Below, piece by piece: positions 22,720 through 30,824 of a DNA stretch of 64,000 nt (its first letter is position 1; each line of letters starts with the position of its first letter). The translations under genes were made by a program, and so were the position numbers. The DNA comes from Tabrizicola soli (GTDB taxonomy: Bacteria; Pseudomonadota; Alphaproteobacteria; Rhodobacterales; Rhodobacteraceae). Location of the stretch: NCBI RefSeq assembly GCF_015999335.1, contig NZ_JAEACP010000003.1:166130-230129 (forward strand). The letters are read 5' to 3'. The notes below the pieces were generated by a model that was not told the origin of the DNA, searched no databases, and saw nothing but the letters and a program-made list of their open reading frames with translations.

Positions 22720-22890
22720 GGCGCGGACCCTAGGAGCGGCGCAGGGCCCTGTCAAACCGTCGCAGGATCCGCGGCGCGTCCCCCCGGTGGGGCGGATTGC
22801 GCGTCCTCTCGGCAGGATCGCGCAAATCGCCCCGTCCCCGGACGCTCCGGGGTCGCAGGATCGACCCGCGTCCGGTCGCATTTGACTAAA

Positions 22891-22918
22891 ATTGTGCTTC
22901 CTCTTGGTGCAAATACTC
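22891..22918 (-). repeat. Degenerate intergenic motif, copy related to 18809-18836
   Basis: On the minus strand this reads GAGTATTTGCACCAAGAGG followed by AAGCACAAT; 16 of 28 positions match the copy at 18809-18836 without gaps. It lies in the 222-base gap between the HAD gene and the MFS gene. I recall similar GTATTT-CC-AAG-GAAG sequences between genes in Rhodobacterales, but this is memory, not a search. Confidence 0.3.
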
Positions 22919-22941
22919 AAATCGCCGCTGGTCGCCCCGCG

Positions 22942-23592
22942 CTACGCCAGCAGCTGTTGCGCCAGCCCCGGCAGGTCCTCGAACCGCTCCAGCAGCGCGG
23001 CCGGGGCGAACCGTTCCACCCCGCGCCCCTCCGGCCCGAAGGTCACCAGCGCCACCGGCACCCCGGCCGCGACGCCCGTCTTCGCGTCGGTTTCGGTATC
23101 GCCCACCAGCATCGACCGGCCGACGAGGCCCCCCGCCCGCTCCACCGCCGCGCGATAGGGCGCGGCATCGGGCTTGCGCACCGGCAGCGTATCCGCCCCC
23201 ACCAGCGCACCGAAGGCGTCCCGCACGCCCAGCGCCCGCAACAGGCCCTCGGCCAGAGCCTCGGGCTTGTTGGTGCAGATCGAGACCGCGAAGCCCCGGC
23301 GGCGCAGCGCCTCGACCGCCTCCATCGCCCCGGGATAAAGCCGCGTATGCACCGCGATCGCCGCGCCATAGGCCTCCAGCAGCCGCGGATAGGCCGCGTC
23401 CACATCCGCCTCGCCCCAGTCATGCCCCAGCCGGGTGAAGCCCAGCCGCAGCATCGCCCGCCCGCCATGGAAGGCGGTCAGCGCATCTTCCGGCCCCAGC
23501 ACCGCCCTCGGCAGGCAGGCGTTCGCCGCCGCCAGGAGATCGGCCGAGGTGTCGGCCAGCGTCCCGTCCAGATCGAATACCACCGCGCGCAT
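22942..23592 (-). CDS. gph: HAD-family hydrolase, phosphoglycolate phosphatase-like
   Basis: 216 residues with all HAD motifs: VVFDLDGTLADTSADLL at the N-terminus (nucleophile and acid Asp), CTNKPEALAEGLL (motif II region), and MLVGDTETDAKTG (motif IV). The cap domain is alpha-helical, as in phosphoglycolate phosphatase (2-phosphoglycolate to glycolate). Substrate in this broad family is not certain. Divergent from glmU with a 93-base intergenic region. Confidence 0.85.
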   Translation of the reverse strand: MRAVVFDLDGTLADTSADLLAAANACLPRAVLGPEDALTAFHGGRAMLRLGFTRLGHDWGEADVDAAYPRLLEAYGAAIAVHTRLYPGAMEAVEALRRRGFAVSICTNKPEALAEGLLRALGVRDAFGALVGADTLPVRKPDAAPYRAAVERAGGLVGRSMLVGDTETDAKTGVAAGVPVALVTFGPEGRGVERFAPAALLERFEDLPGLAQQLLA

Positions 23593-23685
23593 GCCCGAAA
23601 TCCTGTAACATGGCGTGAGGACCCGCCCCCTTGCCACCCTGCGCCATGGGGGTAAAACGGCGGCAACGATAAGGAAAGGGGCAGA

Positions 23686-25041
23686 ATGCAGGTTTCAGTG
23701 ATCGTTCTGGCAGCCGGTCAGGGCACGCGGATGAATTCGGACCTGCCCAAGGTCCTGCACCGGATGGCCGCGGCGCCGCTCCTGCACCATGCGCTCGCCA
23801 CGGCGCAAAGCCTCGATCCCGCGCGCATCGTCACCGTCACAGGCCATGGCGGCGAGGCGGTCGCCGCCGCCGCGCGCGACTGGTCCGAAGCGGTCGAGAC
23901 AGTCGTTCAGGACCCCCAGCTCGGCACCGCCCATGCCGTCGCCCAGGCCGCCCCCCTCCTCGATGGGGTCGAGGGCGAGGCCATCGTGCTGTACGCCGAC
24001 ACCCCCCTCATCCGCGAGGAGACGCTCCGCGCGATGCTGGAGGCGCGCAGGCGCCATGGCGTCGTCGTCCTCGGCTTTCACGCTAGGGAACCGGGACGTT
24101 ACGGCCGTCTCCTGACGCAAGGCGACACGCTTCTCGCCATCCGCGAGTTCAAGGACGCCTCGCCCGAGGAGCGCGCCGTAACCCTCTGCAACTCCGGCGT
24201 GATCTGCGCCGAAGCCGCAACCCTGCTCTCGCTCGTGGCCGAAGTCGGCAACGCCAATGCGGCGCAGGAATACTACCTGACCGACATCGTGGAGCTTGCC
24301 CGCGCCCGCGGCCTCTCCGCCGGCGTGGTCCTCTGCGACGAGGCCGAGACGCTGGGCGTCAACACCCGCGCCCAACTGGCCGAAGCCGAGGCCGCCTTCC
24401 AGTCCCGCGCCCGCGCCGCGGCGCTGGAGAACGGCGTCACCCTCACCGCGCCCGAGACCGTGTTCTTCGCCCTCGACACCTGGGTCGGCCGCGACGCGGT
24501 GATCGGGCCGAATGTCCTCTTCGGTCCCGGCGTCACCGTGGAATCCGGCGCCGAGATCAAGGGCTTCTGCCATCTCGAAGGCTGCCACATCAGCCGTGGC
24601 GCCACCGTCGGCCCCTTCGCCCGCCTCCGCCCCGGCACCGAACTGGCCGAGGAGGTCCATGTCGGCAACTTCGTCGAGATCAAGAACGCCATCCTCGACG
24701 AGGGCGTGAAGGTCGGCCACCTGACCTATCTCGGCGACGCCCATGTCGGAGAGCACAGCAACATCGGCGCGGGCACCGTGACCTGCAACTATGACGGCGT
24801 GATGAAGCACCGCACCGTGATCGGCAAGCGGGCCTTCATCGGCTCGGACACGATGCTGGTCGCCCCTGTGACCGTGGGCGACGGTGCGCTCACCGGCTCG
24901 GGCTCGGTCATTACCGAGGACGTGCCTCCCGAGGCCGTCGCCATCGGCCGGGCGCGGCAGGTCACCAGACCGGGGCTGGCGACACGGATGTTCGAAAAGT
25001 TGAAATCCATCAAGGCCGCCAAGGCCAAAGGACAGTCATAA
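23686..25041 (+). CDS. glmU: Bifunctional N-acetylglucosamine-1-phosphate uridyltransferase / glucosamine-1-phosphate acetyltransferase
   Basis: Catalyses the last two steps to UDP-GlcNAc, the precursor of peptidoglycan and lipid A. The N-terminal pyrophosphorylase domain has LAAGQGTRMNSDLPKVLH at residues 7-24. The C-terminal half is a left-handed beta-helix of hexapeptide repeats, with IGAGTVTCNYDG near residue 362. 451 residues, normal length. The stop codon shares one base with the glmS ATG (TAATG), so the two genes are coupled. A likely promoter lies at about 23630-23660 (TTGCCA, 16 bases, TAAAAC). Confidence 0.97.
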   Translation: MQVSVIVLAAGQGTRMNSDLPKVLHRMAAAPLLHHALATAQSLDPARIVTVTGHGGEAVAAAARDWSEAVETVVQDPQLGTAHAVAQAAPLLDGVEGEAIVLYADTPLIREETLRAMLEARRRHGVVVLGFHAREPGRYGRLLTQGDTLLAIREFKDASPEERAVTLCNSGVICAEAATLLSLVAEVGNANAAQEYYLTDIVELARARGLSAGVVLCDEAETLGVNTRAQLAEAEAAFQSRARAAALENGVTLTAPETVFFALDTWVGRDAVIGPNVLFGPGVTVESGAEIKGFCHLEGCHISRGATVGPFARLRPGTELAEEVHVGNFVEIKNAILDEGVKVGHLTYLGDAHVGEHSNIGAGTVTCNYDGVMKHRTVIGKRAFIGSDTMLVAPVTVGDGALTGSGSVITEDVPPEAVAIGRARQVTRPGLATRMFEKLKSIKAAKAKGQS

Positions 25042-26858
25042 TGTGTGGTATTGTCGGGGTTCTGGGGAACCATGAAGCCGCCCCCCTGCTGGTCGAGGCG
25101 CTGAAGCGGCTGGAATATCGCGGCTACGACTCGGCCGGCATCGCCACTGTCAACGGCGGCAAGCTCGACCGCCGCCGGGCGGTGGGCAAGCTGGTGAACC
25201 TCTCCGACCTGCTGGTCCACGAGCCCCTCGCCGGCAAGTCCGGCATTGGCCACACCCGCTGGGCCACCCATGGCGCGGCCACCGTGACCAACGCCCATCC
25301 GCATCGCTCGGGCGGGGTCGCGGTCGTGCACAACGGCATCATCGAGAATTTCCGCGAACTGCGCGACGAGCTCGCCGCCGAGGGCTACACTCCCGAATCC
25401 CAGACCGACACCGAGACCGTCGCCCTCCTGACCCGCCGCGCCATGGACCACGGCGCCTCCCCGGTCGAGGCCGCGCGCGACACGCTGTCCCGGCTGCAGG
25501 GGGCCTTCGCGCTCCTGTTCCTGTTCGACGGCCAGGACGACCTGATGATCGCCGCCCGCAAGGGCTCGCCCCTCGCGATCGGCTGGGGCAAGGGCGAGAT
25601 GTTCGTCGGCTCCGACGCCATCGCGCTGGCGCCGATGACCGACCGGATCACCTATCTGGAAGAGGGCGACTGGGCCGTCGTCACCCGCGCCGGGGCCGAG
25701 ATCTTCGACGCCGAGAACCGCCGCGCCAACCGAGCGGAGGCCCTGATCCAGATCGACGCCGCAAGGGTGGAAAAGGCCGGCTACAAGCATTTCATGGCCA
25801 AGGAGATCGCCGAGCAGCCGGTCGTCATCGCCGGGGCGCTGAAGCACTACACCTCGCCGGAAGGCACGCTGCACCTGCCGGAAGAGCTTGATTTCAAAGC
25901 CATAGACCGGATCACCCTGGTCGCCTGCGGCACTGCCTCCTATGCCTGCCACGTCGCGAAATACTGGTTCGAGCAGCTTGCCCAGTTGCCCGCCGACATC
26001 GACATCGCCTCCGAGTTCCGCTACCGCGACCCGGTCCTCTCGCCCGCCTCGATGGCCGTCTTCGTCAGCCAGTCGGGCGAGACCGCCGACACGCTCGCCG
26101 CACTCCGCCACACCCGCGAGAAGGTGGCCAAAGTCGTCGCCGTGGTGAACGTCCCCACCTCCTCGATCGCACGCGAAAGCGACCTCGCGCTGCCGATCAT
26201 GGCGGGGGTGGAGGTCGGCGTCGCCTCGACCAAGGCTTTCACCTGCCAGCTTGTCACGCTTGCCCTGATGGCCCTGAAGGCCGCCGCCGACCGCGGCCGG
26301 ATCGACGCCGGGGACCTGCGCCAGCGGCTCCAGTCGCTGCGCGCCCTGCCCGGCATCCTGAACGCCGCCCTCGGCCTTTCCGACCCGATCGCCACCATCG
26401 CGGCCGAGCTGGCCAAGGCGCAGGACATCCTGTTCCTCGGCCGGGGCGCCATGTTCCCGCTGGCGCTTGAGGGGGCGCTGAAGCTCAAGGAAATCAGCTA
26501 CATCCATGCCGAAGGTTATGCGTCGGGCGAGCTCAAGCACGGCCCCATCGCCCTGATCGACGCCCAGGTCCCGGTCATCGTGCTGGCCCCCAAGGACGCG
26601 CTGTTCGACAAGACCGTCTCGAACATGCAGGAGGTCATGGCCCGCAACGGCAAGGTCCTTCTCCTCTCCGACGCCGCCGGGATCCAGGCCGCGGGCCAAG
26701 GCAGCTGGAAGACCCTGACCCTTCCCGCCGTCGATCCCCTCTGGGCCCCGATCCTCTACGCCGTCCCGGCGCAGCTTCTGGCCTATCACACGGCCATCGC
26801 CAAGGGCACCGACGTGGACCAGCCCCGCAATCTGGCAAAATCGGTGACGGTGGAGTAA
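25041..26858 (+). CDS. glmS: Glutamine--fructose-6-phosphate aminotransferase (isomerizing)
   Basis: Makes glucosamine-6-phosphate from fructose-6-phosphate and glutamine, feeding GlmU. It starts MCGIVGVLG, so the processed N-terminal Cys is the glutaminase nucleophile. Then come a type II glutaminase domain (about 1-220) and two SIS domains, the second containing GVASTKAFTCQ and EGYASGELKHGP. 605 residues, full length. Its mRNA follows glmU directly, with no room for a glmS ribozyme between them. Confidence 0.97.
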   Translation: MCGIVGVLGNHEAAPLLVEALKRLEYRGYDSAGIATVNGGKLDRRRAVGKLVNLSDLLVHEPLAGKSGIGHTRWATHGAATVTNAHPHRSGGVAVVHNGIIENFRELRDELAAEGYTPESQTDTETVALLTRRAMDHGASPVEAARDTLSRLQGAFALLFLFDGQDDLMIAARKGSPLAIGWGKGEMFVGSDAIALAPMTDRITYLEEGDWAVVTRAGAEIFDAENRRANRAEALIQIDAARVEKAGYKHFMAKEIAEQPVVIAGALKHYTSPEGTLHLPEELDFKAIDRITLVACGTASYACHVAKYWFEQLAQLPADIDIASEFRYRDPVLSPASMAVFVSQSGETADTLAALRHTREKVAKVVAVVNVPTSSIARESDLALPIMAGVEVGVASTKAFTCQLVTLALMALKAAADRGRIDAGDLRQRLQSLRALPGILNAALGLSDPIATIAAELAKAQDILFLGRGAMFPLALEGALKLKEISYIHAEGYASGELKHGPIALIDAQVPVIVLAPKDALFDKTVSNMQEVMARNGKVLLLSDAAGIQAAGQGSWKTLTLPAVDPLWAPILYAVPAQLLAYHTAIAKGTDVDQPRNLAKSVTVE

Positions 26859-26905
26859 CCTCAGGTCGGGGCCTGCGCCAGCTGCCCCTCGCGCTTGCCT
26901 GCCCC

Positions 26906-26919
26906 GCCCCGACCGGCTA
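26906..26919 (+). promoter_or_regulatory. Candidate proS promoter core, identical to one upstream of suhB
   Basis: GCCCCGACCGGCTA ends 33 bases before the A of the proS ATG; the same 14 bases at 62856-62869 end 33 bases before the suhB ATG. Upstream CTTGCC (26894-26899), 17 bases and CTAGGA can be read as a weak -35/-10 pair. The constant distance argues for a promoter rather than chance. Confidence 0.35.
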
Positions 26920-26951
26920 GGAAACGCGGGACCCTTCAGCAAAGGCCCGCC

Positions 26952-28292
26952 ATGCGTCTGTCCCGCTACTTCCTGCCCGTCCTCAAGGAAAACCCTGCCG
27001 AGGCCCAGATCGTCAGCCACCGCTACATGCTGCGGGCCGGGATGATCAAGCAGCAGGCCGCCGGGATCTATTCCTGGCTGCCGCTCGGCTACCGCGTCCT
27101 TCGCCGGATCGAGGAGATCGTCCACCAGGAACAGATCCGCGCCGGGCACATCCCGCTGCTGATGCCGACGCTGCAGCCCGCCGACCTCTGGCGCGAGTCG
27201 GGCCGCTACGACGACTACGGGCAGGAGATGCTGCGGATCAAGGACCGCCAGGACCGCGACATGCTCTACGGCCCGACCAACGAGGAGATGATCACCGACA
27301 TCTTCCGGTCCCATGTCAACAGCTACAAGGACCTGCCGCTGACGCTCTACCACATCCAGTGGAAGTTCCGCGACGAGATGCGGCCGCGCTTCGGCGTGAT
27401 GCGGGGACGCGAATTCCTGATGAAGGACGGCTACAACTTCGACGTCGACCGCGACGCGGCGCTGCACGCCTACAACCGCCACATGGTCAGCTACCTGCGC
27501 ACCTACGAGCGCATGGGCCTGACCGCGATCCCGATGCGTGCGGCCTCGGGTCCGATCGGCGGCGACAACACGCATGAATTCCTGGTGCTGGCGAATACCG
27601 GCGAGAGCGAGGTCTTCTATGACGACCGCGTGACCGGGCTGAAGCTTGGCCAGCGCGAGATCGATTACGACGACCGCGACCAGGTCGCCAAGGTCTGCGA
27701 GGAGTTCACCACCCTCTACGCCCGCACCGACGAGACCCATGACGAAGCGGTGTTCAACCAGGTCCCCGAGGCGCACCGCAAGGTCGGCCGCGGCATCGAG
27801 GTCGGGCAGATCTTCTATTTCGGCACCAAGTATTCCGAGGCGATGGGGGCCGAGGTGGTGACCAAGGAGGGCACCAAGGTCCCGGTCGAGATGGGCAGCC
27901 ACGGGATCGGGGTCAGCCGCCTTCTGGGCGCGATCATCGAGGCCTCCCACGACGACAAGGGGATCATCTGGCCCGAGGGGGTGACCCCCTTCCCGGTCGG
28001 GATCGTGAACCTCAAGCAGGGCGATGCCGCCGCCGATGCCGCCTGCGCCGGGCTGGAGAAGGCGCTGCTCGCCCGCGGGCTGGAACCGCTCTACGACGAC
28101 CGGGACGAACGCGCGGGGGCGAAGTTCGCCACGATGGACCTGATCGGCCTGCCCTGGCGGATCACCGTCGGACCGCGCGGGCTGGAGAAGGGCGTGGTCG
28201 AGTTGACCTCGCGCCGGAGCGGGACCAGCGAGGAGATGAGCCCCGAAGCCGCCGTCGACCGCATCACCCAGATCTACGCGGCCCACAAGTAA
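26952..28292 (+). CDS. proS: Prolyl-tRNA synthetase, short form without editing domain
   Basis: Charges tRNA-Pro. 446 residues with class II motifs: [20 protein letters not shown], motif 2 around [20 protein letters not shown], and motif 3 [16 protein letters not shown]. The anticodon-binding domain is at the C-terminus. The large insertion domain that hydrolyses Ala-tRNA-Pro in E. coli-type enzymes is missing; this short form is usual in alphaproteobacteria, which often use a free-standing editing protein. Start chosen at 26952, where the family begins [13 protein letters not shown]; an in-frame upstream codon adds Arg-rich sequence. Confidence 0.96.
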   Translation: MRLSRYFLPVLKENPAEAQIVSHRYMLRAGMIKQQAAGIYSWLPLGYRVLRRIEEIVHQEQIRAGHIPLLMPTLQPADLWRESGRYDDYGQEMLRIKDRQDRDMLYGPTNEEMITDIFRSHVNSYKDLPLTLYHIQWKFRDEMRPRFGVMRGREFLMKDGYNFDVDRDAALHAYNRHMVSYLRTYERMGLTAIPMRAASGPIGGDNTHEFLVLANTGESEVFYDDRVTGLKLGQREIDYDDRDQVAKVCEEFTTLYARTDETHDEAVFNQVPEAHRKVGRGIEVGQIFYFGTKYSEAMGAEVVTKEGTKVPVEMGSHGIGVSRLLGAIIEASHDDKGIIWPEGVTPFPVGIVNLKQGDAAADAACAGLEKALLARGLEPLYDDRDERAGAKFATMDLIGLPWRITVGPRGLEKGVVELTSRRSGTSEEMSPEAAVDRITQIYAAHK

Positions 28293-28408
28293 GGCCTGGC
28301 CGGGCCGCCGGGCCTGGCTGACCTGGCGTCACCGGGGGCGAAGGCGGGTTGATTTCTGCACAGGGGCAGTCATCCTTCCGTGACGCCGCGCCCCGCCAGA
28401 CCTACGCC

Positions 28409-29071
28409 ATGACCCTGCCCGCCGATCATTACCGCCTGAAGAAGCGCCAGTTCTCGCTGCACGAGTTGCTGGCCGACGGAATCGTGCATGCCCTGGCGCT
28501 GCTGGCGGGAGTGATCGCCTTCCCGCTCCTCCTCTTTCACGCGCTGACCTCGGCCGGGATCGGCACCTTCGCGGCGCTTGCGGTCTATGCGGCCGGCTTC
28601 TTCCTGATGTGGGGCTTTTCGCTGGCCTACAACATGACGCCGCCCGGCGCGCTGAAATGGCTGCTCAGGCGCTTCGACCATTCGATGATCTATGTGATGA
28701 TCGCGGGCACCTATACGGCGGTGATCCCGCATCTGGAAAGTGCGGCCTGGTCCTGGGGACTGGGCCTTGTGGTCTGGACCGGCGCGGCGCTGGGGATCCT
28801 GGTCAAGGTTGTCCTGCCGGGGCGCTATGACCGGCTCTCGATCCTGGCCTATGTGCTGCTGGGCTGGGTGGGGATCATCGCGATCGGGCCGGTCACGGCG
28901 GCGCTGCCTGCGCTCTCGCTCTGGCTGCTGGTGGCGGGCGGGGTGACCTATGTCGCCGGCGTGGGCTTCTATGTCTGGGAAAGGCTGCGGTTCCAGAACG
29001 CGATCTGGCACCTTTTCGTCGCCGTGGCGGCGGGACTGCACTTTGCCGCGGTGGCGGTGGCGCTGGCCTGA
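28409..29071 (+). CDS. HlyIII / adiponectin-receptor-type membrane protein
   Basis: 220 residues with seven hydrophobic segments typical of the haemolysin III (YqfA/HlyIII) family. It has the conserved HELLADGIVHALAL at the first helix and FDHSMIYVMIAGTYT in the middle; the last helices contain FQNAIWHLFVAVAAGLHFA with the metal-binding-type histidine. The family belongs to the PAQR-like metal-dependent membrane proteins, and its physiological role in bacteria is uncertain. An alternative TTG start at 28349 would add 20 residues. It converges with the LuxR-type gene; an imperfect 10-bp inverted repeat (29081-29100) lies between them. Confidence 0.85.
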   Translation: MTLPADHYRLKKRQFSLHELLADGIVHALALLAGVIAFPLLLFHALTSAGIGTFAALAVYAAGFFLMWGFSLAYNMTPPGALKWLLRRFDHSMIYVMIAGTYTAVIPHLESAAWSWGLGLVVWTGAALGILVKVVLPGRYDRLSILAYVLLGWVGIIAIGPVTAALPALSLWLLVAGGVTYVAGVGFYVWERLRFQNAIWHLFVAVAAGLHFAAVAVALA

Positions 29072-29080
29072 CGGGCGGAA

Positions 29081-29100
29081 GGTGGGCAATATTGTCCACC
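29081..29100. terminator. Inverted repeat between convergent genes
   Basis: GGTGGGCAAT and ATTGTCCACC pair at nine of ten positions, with one G-T pair and no loop. It sits between the HlyIII-type gene and the LuxR-type gene, so it could act for both strands. No T-run follows, so this is tentative. Confidence 0.35.
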
Positions 29101-29115
29101 CTGCCGGCAAGGGGT

Positions 29116-29640
29116 TCAGGCGGCCACGCCCTGACCAAGCAGGTCCTCGACGAAATAGGCCGCGAACTGGGCCCGGCCCGAGACGCCGGCCTTGGCGTAG
29201 ATCCGGGTCAGCTGCGCCCGCACCGTGCCCTGGGCCGCGCCGCGCAGCTCGGCGATCTCGGCCACGTCGAGGCCCTTCAGCGCCAGGAAGGCCACATCGC
29301 GCTCGGCCGGGGTCAGCCCCCAGCTGCGGAACTGCCGGTCGATCACCTCGGACAGGGCCCCCCGCGCCACGTCCAGCGCCTGTTCCTGTGCGCGCAAAAG
29401 TTCCACCGTCCGGCGCAGCGCGAAGGCGCCGAACAGGATCCCCAGCACCAGAGCCATGGTCACGAAGGCCTCGAACAGGAAATGCACCGAGGTCGGGTCC
29501 TTGCGCAGATCGCCGATCACATCGCCGACGAAGAAAACCGTGCCAAGGGTCTGCACCAGCAGGAATGCCGAAAGCGCCGCTGTCTGGCGGCGCCCGGCGC
29601 TGCGAATATCCGGAGCCCGAGGCTCGATCGTGGCCGTCAT
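29116..29640 (-). CDS. Membrane-tethered LuxR-type helix-turn-helix regulator
   Basis: 174 residues: a short polar N-terminus, two predicted membrane helices (about 23-42 and 55-76), a heptad-like linker (VELLRAQEQALDVARGALSE), then a LuxR/GerE-type DNA-binding domain from about 107 (LTPAERDVAFLALKGLDVAEIA) to 168. The inner-membrane segment suggests a one-component regulator that responds to a membrane or periplasmic signal. The start overlaps the cytochrome b561 stop by four bases, so it is coupled to that gene; a redox-related signal is my inference. Confidence 0.82.
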   Translation of the reverse strand: MTATIEPRAPDIRSAGRRQTAALSAFLLVQTLGTVFFVGDVIGDLRKDPTSVHFLFEAFVTMALVLGILFGAFALRRTVELLRAQEQALDVARGALSEVIDRQFRSWGLTPAERDVAFLALKGLDVAEIAELRGAAQGTVRAQLTRIYAKAGVSGRAQFAAYFVEDLLGQGVAA

Positions 29641-30275
29641 CTGCGCCTTTCGCCAAACAGCATCGGGGCGACCAGGTTCCGACGCATGGCGCGGCCCTCG
29701 ACGAAGACGCCTGCGACATGCAGGGCCGCCAGGACCAGAAGCAGGTTCGATGCCACCTCGTGCGCCTCCTCGGCCACCTCGCGCAGGGGTGAGTCGCCCT
29801 CGTCCCCCTCGTCTTCGCGGATCAAAGCAGACCAGTCGCCGGATGCAACCGCTGCCTTGTCGGCAGCCACCTGCATCGGTGTCGCTCCGCCGGTCAGGAC
29901 CAGGCCGGTGACGATCACGGCGGCCAGCAGCGTCCAGAAGGCATAGATCGCCAGCGCCCCGGCCGGGTTGTGCGAGGGGTAACGCCGGACCCGGCCCGAG
30001 ATCAGCTGGCCAAGATGGCGCGCTGCCGCGACCGGATTCGGCGGGAAGGCGGAGAACCGCGCCTCATAGGGACCAAGCACCCCCCAGACCAGCCGCGACA
30101 GCAAAAGCGCCATCACCGCCCAGCCCAGCGAGACGTGTACAAGGCTGCCCCCCTTGTTCACCAGCCCGTTGGCAAGGACCACGAAGGCGATCCCCCAATG
30201 GGTCAGGCGGACAAGCGGGTCCCACAGGCGGGGCGGCGGGACGGCTTCGGCGGTTGCGGTCCGGGGGGCGGCCAT
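29637..30275 (-). CDS. Cytochrome b561-family membrane protein
   Basis: A 212-residue di-haem b-type cytochrome of the hydrogenase-cytochrome-b/cytochrome b561 superfamily. Candidate haem ligands are the histidines in RLTHWGIAFVVLANGLVN, GSLVHVSLGWAVMA, and VASNLLLVLAALHVAGVF. A stretch of acidic residues (EDEGDEGD) separates the third and fourth helices. Such proteins shuttle electrons between quinol and periplasmic partners. It lies two bases after the PepSY gene and overlaps the regulator gene. Start at 30275 (MAAPRTATAEAV) chosen because it avoids overlap with the PepSY gene. Confidence 0.85.
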   Translation of the reverse strand: MAAPRTATAEAVPPPRLWDPLVRLTHWGIAFVVLANGLVNKGGSLVHVSLGWAVMALLLSRLVWGVLGPYEARFSAFPPNPVAAARHLGQLISGRVRRYPSHNPAGALAIYAFWTLLAAVIVTGLVLTGGATPMQVAADKAAVASGDWSALIREDEGDEGDSPLREVAEEAHEVASNLLLVLAALHVAGVFVEGRAMRRNLVAPMLFGERRR

Positions 30276-30277
30276 GA

Positions 30278-30544
30278 TCAATCCCCGGTCTTGATCTCGG
30301 TGACCGCGCCGGTGGCGGGGTCGATGTAGACCTCCATGGCGGCGCCGGTGGCGCTGTCCTTGCACTTGGCCTCGATCTTGCCGTCCTCGGAATCGAACGT
30401 GTCAACCACGCAGCCGGCCTTTTCCAGCGCGGCCTTGGCGTCGTCGGGGTTGGTGCCGACCATGTCGCCGACAGCGGGCATCGCCAGGGCGGCCAGCGGC
30501 GTGAAGGCAGCCAGGGTGAGAGGGAGGAGGAACTTCGACGTCAT
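30278..30544 (-). CDS. PepSY-domain exported protein
   Basis: 88 residues: a signal peptide (MTSKFLLPLTLAAF then TPLAALA) and a single PepSY-like domain with two cysteines (KAGCVVDTFDSEDGKIEAKC) and the typical end YIDPATGAVTEIKTGD. Periplasmic PepSY proteins often accompany membrane cytochromes b. AAAGGTGA before the ATG is a good ribosome binding site. First gene of the three-gene unit with cytochrome b561 and the membrane-tethered regulator. Confidence 0.85.
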   Translation of the reverse strand: MTSKFLLPLTLAAFTPLAALAMPAVGDMVGTNPDDAKAALEKAGCVVDTFDSEDGKIEAKCKDSATGAAMEVYIDPATGAVTEIKTGD

Positions 30545-30769
30545 TGCGTCACCTTTCGATGCGCCCACAGCTGCGGGCTGTTAGGGGTCGGTCCCGCCGC
30601 CTGGGGGCGGACAGGGCCGGGCCGGGACGAGGGCCCCGGTTGCGCCGGACCTGCCCGCAACCGCCGGTGGTGGTCCATGGCCCCGATGCTTAGGTCCCGG
30701 CCGGTAAGCGGCTGCTGACGGCGGGAATCCGCCCCGTCTTGCGGCCTGATTCCATACCTCCGGCAAGGC

Positions 30770-30798
30770 TTGCGCCGCATCGCCACTGCGGCGATATG
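30770..30798 (+). promoter_or_regulatory. Candidate promoter of the AI-2E-type permease / hdaA genes
   Basis: TTGCGC (30770-30775), 17 bases, then GATATG (30793-30798). It is the best plus-strand pair in the 280-base gap between the PepSY gene and the permease gene, and gives a short leader with AGGAAGGAAC before the ATG at 30825. The -10 match is weak. Confidence 0.3.
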
Positions 30799-30824
30799 TG
30801 AGGCCAGCCAGGAAGGAACCCGCG

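Noticed and set aside
22880..22922. TTGACT on the plus strand as a promoter for the next plus-strand gene
   Set aside because: Both flanking genes are on the minus strand and no good -10 follows.
24789..28286. A 1,165-codon open frame on the minus strand across glmU, glmS and proS
   Set aside because: Antisense shadow of three conserved enzymes with no domain of its own.
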